From Mesotaenium endlicherianum (Eukaryota; Streptophyta; Zygnematophyceae; Zygnematales; Mesotaeniaceae), in NCBI GenBank assembly GCA_009602735.1, contig WELA01013479.1, positions 68,766 through 132,765 of the forward strand: 64,000 bases of DNA. Reading direction: 5' to 3'. Shown piece after piece: positions 56,701 to 61,905 of this stretch (positions are counted from its first letter, which is position 1; every line of letters begins with the position of its first letter). A model generated the notes under the pieces. That model worked only from the letters and a program-made list of their open reading frames with translations. It did no database searches and was not told where the DNA came from. The position numbers and the translations under genes are program-made.

Positions 56701-58152
56701 AGCAGATGTCATAGTTCAGGTTGACCGCGACATGCAGGTTGTCGAGGTCGCACGCCGGGTATTGGAAGCTGTCAAACTCCACGCCCACTGAGGGGCCGTA
56801 CGACTTGAGCCTGCCGTTGTCGCCCCAACCGAACGCCCATCCAATCTCCCCCAAGTTGTCGGGGATGGGGTTCAAGAAGAAGGCGATGCCGTCGCTGGTG
56901 TACCCCGCAACTCTTGACTGCCTGAAAGCAAACTGCATGCTGAACGGGACGTTGGCACAGCCGACGCTGGGGTCCTGCACGCGCAGGGGAACACCGTAGC
57001 TCGCCATCCCCGCCAGCTGGCTCTTGCCGGCATCTGTCAGCACGATGGTGGAGCCCACACTGGCACTGCCGGACAGAACCAAGTCGGAGGCCGCCGATGA
57101 GAAGCTGCTGTAGCAGAAGGAGCCTGCCACCTCACATATGTATAGTGTCAGTCTTTGTAGGGTCCTGCTTCACTGAGAGTAGAGAGGGTGTCCTCAGCTA
57201 AGGGGGGGGGCGCCCAGGCAGGTGCAGGAATGCTCATGACAGGCGGCAGCTGATGCTCAGAAGAAGCATAGTCTGCTTGTGCACAAGCAGTTGTTGGCCG
57301 GCAGTGCCAGAGGTCACAGTGACTTACTAGCTTCTGGTGATTGTGGAGGTGGAGGCCCTACAGAGGCCAGCAATGAGCGATGCCCTGCTCATTGGCACGT
57401 CAACGGATTGCAAAAGACCTAGTCAGAAAGTAGCTGGGGTCAGAAGTTACAGAGAAAGAGCACGTCAAACTGGCCTGAACACCAAAGCCTGACAGATGCA
57501 ACACCAATAAACACTTTTAGTGAGTGTAACGAAGCACATTGCTGAAACACGACAGACCCCAGAGCTGGTAAGAGGCCTCCCTGCCTCTTTCATCTGTAAC
57601 TACAGAATGTTGAGGGGGTGGGACCATGATCTCCAACATATTGACGACGAGAATATCAAAAAGTGAACCGGCCTGACAGAAAGATGGAGGTACAATGCCA
57701 CTGAGAAGGCAACATACATACTCGGTGCCCAAAGTAAGAGGGCAAGATTCAGCTTCTGGTCCTCTTGCATCTCAACAAGGTATATCTAGAAACTTCAGCA
57801 ACCGGGCATTATTGCAGTCCAAGAAACTAGCAACGGATTCAGAACATATCTGAACATAAGATTGATTCTAAGAGCCTCGCACAATCCAGAGGAGCTCTGA
57901 TTACATCCCTTCCAGGACATCCACTATACTGGCCACCACATAATTCCACGCAGAGATTGAGAGGCACAGAGGATGTCCAGGCTGGGTCATAGTCGAAGTA
58001 GAGGGAAAGAGCTGATCAAGAAAGGGTGAAGGGCAAGATAGTTCACCTTTTTCATTTACTGTCGCTCCTGCTGAAGATATGGAGAGGAGCAGGATTGAAA
58101 GCCACCATGCGGCCTCGACCCCATGAAAGAGTGACAAATACGCCATATGCAT
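22768..58152 (-). CDS. Giant modular membrane-anchored lectin/FAS1/Pro-rich/Ig protein
   Basis: I read this as one gene of about 55 exons, 17,568 coding bases and 5,855 residues. Order by residue: signal peptide 1-30; four lectin a/b pairs 46-2083; Pro-rich linkers; FAS1 domains with Pro-rich linkers 2204-3511; X-Pro-Y repeats 3512-4879; Ig-like folds 4880-5191; about eight membrane spans 5192-5855; stop TAG at 22,768-22,770. Every exon has a plausible AG acceptor and GT donor. Introns 1-36 are all phase 1, and the remaining 18 have mixed phases that still join in one frame to the stop. Lectin, FAS1 and Pro-rich exons each have lengths divisible by three. The start ATG at 58,152 was chosen because a signal peptide follows it. 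The likely site is the cell surface, with the extracellular part binding glycans or wall polymers. Alternative: two or more genes, but no internal start or stop supports a split. Confidence 0.75.
24282..24674 (-). CDS. Exon 51: 131-residue hydrophilic loop
   Basis: A phase 0-0 exon, rich in charged residues (KADHRLKPLKRVVGNKYLDA; VSKDAPVIWSRDDDP; EPQREQRASKSRNIT). By position it is a large loop between spans, probably cytoplasmic if the N-terminus is outside and the span count is right. I recognise no domain. Confidence 0.65.
24991..25884 (-). CDS. Exons 48-50: membrane spans 2-4
   Basis: Exon 48 (25,820-25,884) is a short loop, YADSQLQEHLADPGAN. Exon 49 (25,407-25,606) has VLFYLGCLLALVCALQYLW and FQVFFFCVALAGVVSLAAAL. 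Exon 50 (24,991-25,091) has GLAVPLLVIYTAFMVWALWA and ends HTIK. The phases (2, 1, 0) agree. Confidence 0.65.
26215..27086 (-). CDS. Exons 46-47: loop region after the first span
   Basis: Exon 46 (26,794-27,086) encodes HAITRVQSFALTSQTAVTFP and FANFDIKMPFEDALFGSKR. Exon 47 (26,215-26,452) is a Gly-rich then PAPAPGPAPAP linker followed by CNGDQGLGADGGCSTLQNLA. The TRVQ...ALTS...FDIKMPF pattern resembles, from memory, the membrane part of large algal and protist surface proteins. That memory is not verified. Confidence 0.55.
27300..27448 (-). CDS. Exon 45: first membrane span
   Basis: A 149-base exon (phase 1 in, 0 out). It encodes TTDKRTKGIAVGAMAVAGTL followed by VGAALVVPSFCAGAV, a basic flank and then a roughly 20-residue hydrophobic helix right after the last Ig fold. 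Confidence 0.65.
27623..30371 (-). CDS. Exons 38-44: Ig-like folds
   Basis: Exons lie at 30,209-30,371, 29,825-30,042, 29,399-29,464, 29,033-29,101, 28,505-28,625, 28,058-28,208 and 27,623-27,771. Exon 38 has SYSNLPDGRHSFLLTVSKIV, the C-terminal half of a bacterial-type Ig-like domain. Exons 39-42 give a second fold (INSSNLQLTEGAE ... VKSLSVPDFAGNLN). Exons 43-44 give a third: FVALSDTKPITTAATYTFAV then VYLPAGAATDYGGHPSLPSK. Phases 1, 0, 0, 0, 1, 2, 1 all join in frame. An assembly gap lies in the intron between exons 42 and 43. This looks like the extracellular stalk beside the membrane. Confidence 0.65.
28350..28481. other. Assembly gap (132 N) between poly-G tracts
   Basis: Unknown bases flanked on both sides by runs of 7-9 G. 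It falls in the intron between exons 42 and 43 of the giant gene, so it does not break the coding frame as I read it. A long homopolymer probably stopped sequencing. Confidence 0.95.
30522..33520 (-). CDS. Exon 37: X-Pro-Y repeats with 18-residue period, then start of Ig fold
   Basis: A 2,999-base exon of 1,000 residues, entered in phase 1 and left in phase 0. The middle is a nearly perfect 54-base repeat encoding VPSVPGSPAVPGTPSSPG. Toward the 3' end it becomes Ala-rich (APATPAAPA) and ends in non-repeat sequence (VTLRWRLTGVNAVSRC and CTFSCK), the first strands of an Ig-like fold completed by exon 38. The opposite strand reads as collagen-like GXY, which is a by-product (see findings). Confidence 0.75.
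30960..33480 (-). repeat. 54-base coding minisatellite
   Basis: A tandem repeat inside exon 37. The best-kept block, about 32,210-32,870, is nearly perfect, and units further out are degenerate. Confidence 0.85.
33726..34829 (-). CDS. Exon 36: X-Pro-Y repeats with 17-residue period
   Basis: A 1,104-base phase 1-1 exon of 368 residues, mostly a 51-base unit encoding GVPASPGTPGSPVPGTP. The acceptor follows a pyrimidine tract. The donor chosen is GTTATG, which keeps phase 1, and it is the least certain boundary of the pair. Likely a rigid polyproline II rod, possibly glycosylated on Hyp. Confidence 0.65.
33740..34800 (-). repeat. 51-base coding minisatellite
   Basis: A tandem repeat inside exon 36. 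It is most regular at about 34,370-34,730 and degenerate toward 33,740. Confidence 0.8.
35350..37010. repeat. Degenerate intronic minisatellite
   Basis: Units of roughly 30 bases like AAAGCAGCACGGAGAGGTGA plus GAGTGCAGAC recur dozens of times with variable spacing. The array fills most of the intron between exons 35 and 36. Long open frames on the minus strand (such as 35,816-36,811) are by-products of the pyrimidine-rich unit, not genes. Confidence 0.8.
37279..37320 (-). CDS. Exon 35: short Pro-rich exon
   Basis: A 42-base phase 1-1 candidate reading KGPPSPGTPSSSP, with acceptor CCCCAG and donor GTACAG. It fits the phase, but its sequence alone is weak support. Confidence 0.5.
37574..38140 (-). 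CDS. Exon 34: FAS1 domain C
   Basis: A 567-base phase 1-1 exon of 189 residues, closely related to FAS1 B. The boxes are LLAPSDLAFAGIP, NLLRYHVIPRY and ADGIIAIQGLESVLIPP. The acceptor runs into a poly-C (poly-Pro) tract. Confidence 0.85.
38560..38679 (-). CDS. Exon 33: 40-residue Pro-rich linker
   Basis: A 120-base phase 1-1 exon: a run of about ten prolines, then LPQAPATPRSPSPLPRLAPP. It joins FAS1 B and C. Confidence 0.7.
39100..39678 (-). CDS. Exon 32: FAS1 domain B
   Basis: A 579-base phase 1-1 exon of 193 residues. It shows the fasciclin boxes LLAPTDLAFAGIP (H1), NLLRYHIIPQY (the Tyr-His motif) and ADGIISIQGIEAVLIPP (H2). A short poly-Pro lead precedes LTELQKIILGLQ. FAS1 domains in algal and plant surface proteins are linked to adhesion and wall interaction. 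Confidence 0.85.
40067..41143 (-). CDS. Exon 31: Pro-rich linker with 17 copies of a 14-residue repeat
   Basis: A 1,077-base phase 1-1 exon (359 residues). The first two thirds are 17 tandem units of APQTPSVTAPPPIL. The rest is irregular PVSVPVP/PPP sequence ending PPPRLPPG. The acceptor is preceded by a pyrimidine tract and the donor is GTAGGA. Likely a hydroxyproline-rich rod between FAS1 A and B. Confidence 0.7.
40427..41140 (-). repeat. 42-base repeat, 17 near-perfect copies
   Basis: A head-to-tail array, starting at 40,427 and repeating every 42 bases to about 41,140. Units look identical by eye, so it is recent or homogenised. It codes for the 14-residue repeat of exon 31. Confidence 0.95.
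41481..43019 (-). CDS. Exon 30: FAS1 domain A with large Ser/Pro insertion
   Basis: A 1,539-base phase 1-1 exon of 513 residues. The first part (to about 42,618) is a diverged fasciclin fold: VTVLAYTDGAADNLP stands for the FAS1 H1 box, but the usual Tyr-His is absent (LFAGQLLPKY). Then come about 335 residues of PPPSE/SSSPPP-type sequence. The fold resumes with RRLLQTSN and LNGIVSIQGVDGLLIPP, the H2 box. The insertion sits at the loop which in FAS1 B and C is only about 15 residues long and also ends in an RRRL motif. Confidence 0.75.
43334..44950 (-). CDS. Exons 26-29: Pro-rich linkers before the FAS1 part
   Basis: Exons lie at 44,900-44,950 (17 residues, ASPPPATPPPPATLLPQG), 44,119-44,157 (ASPPPPVPVPPPPG), 43,692-43,880 (63 residues, starting VPLLSPPLRAPSPPPLL) and 43,334-43,414 (27 residues, ending LGLVLPPPPPG). 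All are phase 1-1. Intron 26, between the first two, is long (about 740 bases) with no further exon that I could support. Confidence 0.65.
45168..45854 (-). CDS. Exon 25: lectin-like domain b, copy 4
   Basis: 687 bases, phase 1-1, two residues shorter than the other b copies. It is the most diverged b domain (for example FAGRSAGMASYMAPL and NIGVADPTSDHVGID), yet the Glu/Asp/Asn/Asp/His ligands are present. Confidence 0.8.
46155..46196 (-). CDS. Exon 24: linker between lectins a and b, copy 4
   Basis: A 42-base phase 1-1 exon reading LGPMATPAPATFTG. Confidence 0.65.
46421..47119 (-). CDS. Exon 23: lectin-like domain a, copy 4
   Basis: 699 bases, phase 1-1. It differs from the other copies at a few positions (for example WANDYS and CDPDN) but keeps the metal ligands and the Tyr substitution. 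Confidence 0.8.
47142..47180. repeat. CA microsatellite next to lectin a acceptor, module 4
   Basis: About 19 CA units lie roughly 22 bases upstream (gene sense, TG repeat) of the exon 23 acceptor. Confidence 0.9.
47404..48411 (-). CDS. Exons 19-22: four short Pro-rich linkers
   Basis: Exons lie at 48,373-48,411 (ASPPPPALVSPPPG), 48,133-48,168 (ASPPPSSPPPPEG), 47,877-47,909 (ASPLPSPPPPQG) and 47,404-47,433 (ASPPPPTPEA). All are phase 1-1 with TGCAG or CCAG acceptors. They are the same series as exons 6-9 but more diverged than the lectin exons. Confidence 0.65.
48574..49266 (-). CDS. Exon 18: lectin-like domain b, copy 3
   Basis: 693 bases, phase 1-1. It carries all the expected ligands and ends NAGCNQ before a GTGAGT donor. 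Confidence 0.8.
49574..49615 (-). CDS. Exon 17: linker between lectins a and b, copy 3
   Basis: A 42-base phase 1-1 exon reading LGPVATPAPATFTG. Confidence 0.65.
49816..50514 (-). CDS. Exon 16: lectin-like domain a, copy 3
   Basis: 699 bases, phase 1-1. It is nearly identical to exons 3 and 10, with the same Tyr substitution and the same metal ligands. Confidence 0.8.
50522..50553. repeat. Short CA and GA tracts next to lectin a acceptor, module 3
   Basis: A CA tract and a GA-rich tract sit at the same place as the longer arrays in modules 2 and 4. Confidence 0.8.
50726..51760 (-). CDS. Exons 13-15: three short Pro-rich linkers
   Basis: Exons lie at 51,722-51,760 (ASPPPPAPSPPPPG), 51,482-51,517 (ASPPPPLPSPPEG) and 50,726-50,755 (ASPPPPVPEA), all phase 1-1. 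The other modules have a fourth exon at the matching place. Here it is present at 51,227-51,262, but its acceptor AG reads AA and its donor flank has changed, so it is probably skipped. Confidence 0.65.
51227..51262 (-). pseudogene. Decayed Pro-rich exon in module 2
   Basis: This aligns with the live exon 54,451-54,486 of module 1, including flanks. The acceptor TGCAG reads TGCAA, and the coding text is less Pro-rich. The GTGAGC donor remains. Skipping it keeps the frame because the exon is 36 bases and phase 1-1. Confidence 0.6.
51937..52629 (-). CDS. Exon 12: lectin-like domain b, copy 2
   Basis: 693 bases, phase 1-1, nearly identical to exon 5 across almost its whole length. The expected metal and sugar ligands are all present, including the Asn in FDFFTN. 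The donor is GTGTGT, unlike the GTAAGT of copy 1. Confidence 0.8.
52744..52785 (-). CDS. Exon 11: linker between lectins a and b, copy 2
   Basis: A 42-base phase 1-1 exon reading LGPVATPVPTSFTG. Confidence 0.65.
52973..53671 (-). CDS. Exon 10: lectin-like domain a, copy 2
   Basis: 699 bases, phase 1-1, nearly identical to exon 3. It keeps the metal-binding Glu/Asp/Asp/His and has Tyr in place of the family's sugar-site Asn. It starts GSFCYTS. A long CA/GA microsatellite lies just upstream of its acceptor (53,695-53,771). Confidence 0.8.
53695..53771. repeat. CA/GA compound microsatellite next to lectin a acceptor, module 2
   Basis: A CA run followed by a long GA run, about 77 bases together, lies roughly 23 bases upstream of the exon 10 acceptor in gene sense. 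Confidence 0.95.
53943..54985 (-). CDS. Exons 6-9: four short Pro-rich linkers
   Basis: Four phase 1-1 exons lie at 54,947-54,985 (ASPPPPAPSPPPPG), 54,702-54,737 (ASPPLPSPPPPKG), 54,451-54,486 (ASPPPPPPPLPQG) and 53,943-53,972 (ASPPPPVPEA). Each follows a near-identical TGCAG acceptor and, except the last, ends at a GTGAGC donor. They would make a stiff, probably hydroxyproline-rich spacer between lectin pairs. Introns of 200-500 bases separate them. Confidence 0.65.
55169..55861 (-). CDS. Exon 5: lectin-like domain b, copy 1
   Basis: A 693-base phase 1-1 exon of 231 residues. The L-type lectin fold is suggested by AADGFTFVLSPVPDNMGG (sugar-site Asp and Gly), VAIEFDFFTN (metal Glu/Asp plus the sugar-site Asn, which is present here) and ADPTIDHVGIDTGY (metal Asp and His). 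It is clearly diverged from domain a but of the same family. It ends with WCLNAGCN, where cysteines may close the domain. Confidence 0.8.
56175..56216 (-). CDS. Exon 4: 14-residue linker between lectins a and b
   Basis: A 42-base phase 1-1 exon reading LGPVATPAPTTFTG. Equivalent exons lie at 52,744-52,785, 49,574-49,615 and 46,155-46,196 between the other lectin pairs, with nearly the same sequence. Confidence 0.7.
56425..57123 (-). CDS. Exon 3: lectin-like domain a, copy 1
   Basis: A single 699-base phase 1-1 exon holds a whole L-type (legume) lectin-like domain of about 233 residues. Family marks include SDGIAFFLNPIPDN (sugar-site Asp in a beta strand) and VGVEFDSF...CDPDNLH, which carries the Glu, Asp, Asp and His that bind Mn/Ca in legume lectins. 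The family's sugar-binding Asn after EFDxF is replaced by Tyr (FDSFQY). Cysteines near both ends (SFCYSS, DATCYPD) may pair. The sequence before the conserved core is SASVGSTIVLTDAGKSQLAG. Confidence 0.8.
57328..57357 (-). CDS. Exon 2: 10-residue Pro-rich linker
   Basis: A 30-base phase 1-1 exon reading GPPPPQSPEA. The same 30-base exon recurs before each lectin a exon (53,943-53,972; 50,726-50,755; 47,404-47,433) with variants of ASPPPPVPEA. It is too short to be seen by open-frame length, but boundaries and phase agree in all four copies. Confidence 0.7.
58047..58152 (-). CDS. Exon 1: signal peptide
   Basis: The exon encodes MHMAYLSLFHGVEAAWWLSI followed by LLLSISSAGATVNEKG, a hydrophobic core with a small-residue cleavage site (SAGA). 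The donor GTGAAC leaves phase 1, matching the acceptor of exon 2. A second Met lies two codons in, so either could start. This is what marks the protein as secreted or membrane-inserted with its N-terminus outside. Confidence 0.7.
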
Positions 58153-60642
58153 TATGCTGGCGCTTGGCTATCTGAAATGTTTTCTGAAGGACTTACAATT
58201 CTTGGCTATGGCCACAATCAGTGCCTGCAAACCACACATAAACCACACTCAAGGTGACTTATCACCCTGTAGAAAAAGCCCAAAAAAGAAAATTGGATCA
58301 TGTCAACCAAGCACTCAAACCCTGACCGAAATGTTTTAGCTCTGAAATTGGAGATGAAGTGTGAAGGATATATTCGTGACTTATTTGTTACACTTCTAAA
58401 TACCTGAGTTGTTCACATACGCAAACAAAAAAAGTTTGACTGCGGACGCTGGAGCCTCTATCTGAGACGTCCAAGGGGATAACGGTTAGTACACATATTC
58501 CATACACTTCCTTCTCCTTCATCAGCACAAACTTTACGCTTTGCACACTGTTTCTTTTAAATCAATGAATTGCCACGCATGTGCAAAGAAAGCGAAGAAT
58601 GCCACACCTGCAGCTCAGACTACCAACCCCAGTATCAAACGCGGAAACATGAGCAAAGATGTGTGACAGACAGACCTTCCCAGAGTGGAGGAGACAAGAT
58701 TGTTCTTCCCAGTGTATATCTCCGGTAGATGCTTACAGAAGGAGCTTGACCAAGACGCTAACGTAGAAGTCCAGATACTTGAGCAACAAAATTCTAGCCC
58801 TATCATTCCCCACATGTACAAAGCTGTATAGATGCATCTAGATGGCTAGATTGTAGTAGACTGCATGTGTAAACAGCTACAAAACAATGTTCAACAACAA
58901 ATGTTTTTCGTACCATCACCCTTCATGGAACTTCACCACTCGCGCCCCTATATCGACAACATGGTACACATCTTTGCAGCTTGGGTAGCTGAAGCTAATA
59001 TTCGCTAACTCTTGCCCCTCAAGCATAACCTGGAGATAGGGGTACAAACAGTAATTTGCCACTTGCAACATAAAAAGGTCCCGATGTGCAGACTGTCGTA
59101 TCAGGCATGGACTTTGTAACCTTTCACATGCATTCAGAAGCTGCATGGCAGCCATGTGGCCCACTACTACTATCTGTATGTGATTCTTTCATCCCTTAGT
59201 ACACGTCAAGACTTATTCATGAAGAATATTTTCCAGTCCGAGCTGGTCATCTACCGGGAAGAACGGTTGAGGGCAAACGAACCATTTAGAGAGTCGTCAG
59301 TGGTGATGAGTGGGCAGAAAACACCCCCAAGGTGCGCTATAGACAACATATCTTCGAACATCTTTCAAGTTTTCACGTTGATGGGAGGCTTTCTGTAGGA
59401 AAGCGGGTGGGAGTCAACACCTTCAAGAGATGATTACCAGCAGCCATGGATGCAATAGGCCCGAAGGAAGTCGACTGCATCCTTAGCACGCGAGATATTG
59501 CGTGAGCGCTGAGGGCAAGAGCAATTCCCAGGCAAGAATCACGTGTGGTCGACAAGGGGGCTGTCGTAAAACCGCGTCTGGGGGTGGACCGTGGAAGCTT
59601 GTGGAAGCCGGTGATGCTGGGAACGAGTCAAGTGGATCCCCCAAAAGCTGGTGACACCAGGTGACACCCGGTGAAATTGGTGAAAGTGTGTGAAACTCGG
59701 AAATTATTTGCTCTTACATGGGCGATGCCAACCTTCGCGCGTTGACTCTGACAAGCCACTCATGCGCATGCATGTAGCGTACGTAGTCGTCTAGATTCTT
59801 GTGTACTCTCCAACCTCTTGGAAGTGCTCGAAAGCAGAATGCCAACAAGTGGCAGTATTGAAACACCTCAAATCTCATCAAATCTAACTCCTTCGCTTCG
59901 TACATGCTCATTGCTCACATGCTGTATCCGCATATTCGGCTCACTTCGAGCTGCTTTGTGTTACTTCGAACCAGGGGGGGATATATAGTCACAAAAACCT
60001 TGAACTGCCTTGAACCCTACTTTATCTACTATATGGGTGCTCTATTGCCTCCATCTTTGTTTTCATGCTCGCTCTTTCTTGCGTGATTTTAAGTCACTTC
60101 GCAGTTCCCGCCCAGGTTCTTCATGGATTGTAATTTGTCCCCCCCTGCTTCGAGCAATTCGTTCGACTGCTGTCTTTACCGCCATCTGCTGTTGACCAAA
60201 AGACGACCTATCTTGTCTCTTATAGCAAAGCGGCCAAAATTGACGTCGTTTCTCGTTAAATTCCAACTACCACGAGGGAACCAAACTTTCTACTCGAGGA
60301 TGTGTTTATTTCGGTTTTGTTCACAAGAAAGCGATTCGGGCACCTTTCGGAAATCGCTAGATTGCAACTCCCGTACCGCTTACGCGCGTGCGCAGCCGGC
60401 TGGTTGGCAGCTTTGAAACCCATCCGAATGCGACAAGTATTGAATGGGATCAGGGATATACGGCAAATGTTCGAAGTTTATTCGAAAATTACGTGAGTGT
60501 CCCCCCGGGCCCCGATGGGCTTGGAGCCCTTCCAAGTTCCAAGCCCTTCCAAATATGAGCCAATATCACCATCTATCACACTATCATGCATACAGTGTTT
60601 ACCTATGAGAAACGATGGACTTCGACCAGCCCGTGGACTAGT
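58153..60642. other. Intergenic DNA upstream of the giant gene
   Basis: No gene is supported. Minus-strand frames at 58,615-58,821 and 58,916-59,164 are short and unlike known proteins. The first few hundred bases should hold the promoter and 5' UTR of the giant gene, but I see no clear TATA box. A short run of GGTGAAA/GGTGACA-like words at about 59,620-59,700 is unexplained. Confidence 0.4.
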
Positions 60643-61905
60643 GTCACGACTGCTCCCCACTTGACGGTGCCGCACGCGCATCTCAAGTCACGGCCGCCCA
60701 GGTACGGGAAGTCAGCATTAACTCACCGACCAGAGGACCGAGTCAGCGGCCATGTTGAGTCGTTGTCACTGTCAAAGTGGTCACGACACGTCACAACCAC
60801 ACCCCAGGATGGGATGGGGATGTGGACCGAGTGGCCAGCCGAAAGGCTAGGGACATGGAACCAGCAATGAGCTAGACTAGCAAGTGCCAAGAAAGGTACT
60901 GATCAATCGGCTATCCAAGCCAGTACAGCAGGGATGCTGCAAAGGGCGTTGTGTGCCACCTCGGCTAGGCCCTCAGGTGATCGGTCACACGGCCTGAGCG
61001 TTCATCCTAAACGCTGTCGGCCAGCCACGTAGGCGTGATTGTCAGCTGGAAGGCTAAGTGGTCACGCGCAACAATTCCAATGCATGCATGCATGCATGCT
61101 GAACGACAACTTCTAAGCTGTGAGAGAACTGCCAGGTAAAGCCGGCATGCAAGCTAAGCACGGTAGCTAAGCACTGGCATTCTCGAGAGAGGATAATGTG
61201 TGGTGCCTGTAAAAGGCACGAGCCCTGCCTGAAGCTGCCTCATTCTTGCCCGCATCGTTGTCGAAGGAAGCTAAAGAAGCAGAAGGAGCGCAAAGAAGAA
61301 GGAGTTCCCAAGGCCATAGAAGAGCCAGGGCGCCACGCTTCTGCCGACGCTGGAAGATTTCGCCCTAAAGTGTATCATAGAAAGGATAGACCTCAGGAGT
61401 TCCCAAGAGAGGATCTCACTGGTAGTAAGTAGAGAGCTGCAAAATAGAATATGCTAGGGGATTAGCACAGATTGGGTCAAACGTCACCAGCGTGCGAAGG
61501 TCACTTAAAATGGTGAGTGCTGTGTTAGTTTCCAAGTTCTCACAAGTCTCCATTGTCGAAAGTGTCCATTGTCGAATTGCTGATAGCAAGAGTAGTATTG
61601 ACAAGCAAAAGCTCTCAGCGAAGAACTGAGTGAGCCCAGCCAAGCAGTGAAGAGTTGTTAAGGCGCGATATTGAGCGAAGAACTCAGACCAGGCTTGCAT
61701 AGATGTGCAGTTCAGAGTTTTGTAAGCTGTCACTTGTGGAAGTTAAGCGAAAGCCTTGAAGGACAATTTTCTCTGAACTTGACATTGCCTGTTGAGCTGC
61801 TTAGACGTGATTTCTGCAAACTACCAACTTGTGCATTCTGTAAACCCTCAACTTGGGCGAAAGCCTGTGTAGAAGTAAGACGCTTCTGTCCTACTTCTGA
61901 GAACT
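60643..61905 (+). repeat. LTR of the element at the window end
   Basis: This matches about 1092-2350, including GCCGCACGCG...CACGGCCGCCCAGGTACGG and the 3' part with AAGTAAGACGCTTCTGTCC. It lies directly upstream of gag. The true left boundary is uncertain because the first 340 bases of the other LTR have no match here. Confidence 0.6.

Larger units (their letters stand above)
47404..57357 (-). repeat. Segmental tandem array: four ~3.3-kb lectin-pair modules
   Basis: Modules start (gene sense) at 57,357, 53,972, 50,755 and 47,433, so the spacings are 3,385, 3,217 and 3,322. Each has the order 30-base Pro exon, lectin a, 42-base linker, lectin b, Pro-rich exons. Introns are recognisably shared too. 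The last module runs on into the longer Pro-rich linkers. Confidence 0.85.

Noticed and set aside
44896-57130. Eight separate lectin genes
   Set aside because: Lectin exons have no start codon with signal peptide, end at donors in phase 1, and alternate with linker exons of the same phase. The Met codons at some frame starts lie in introns.
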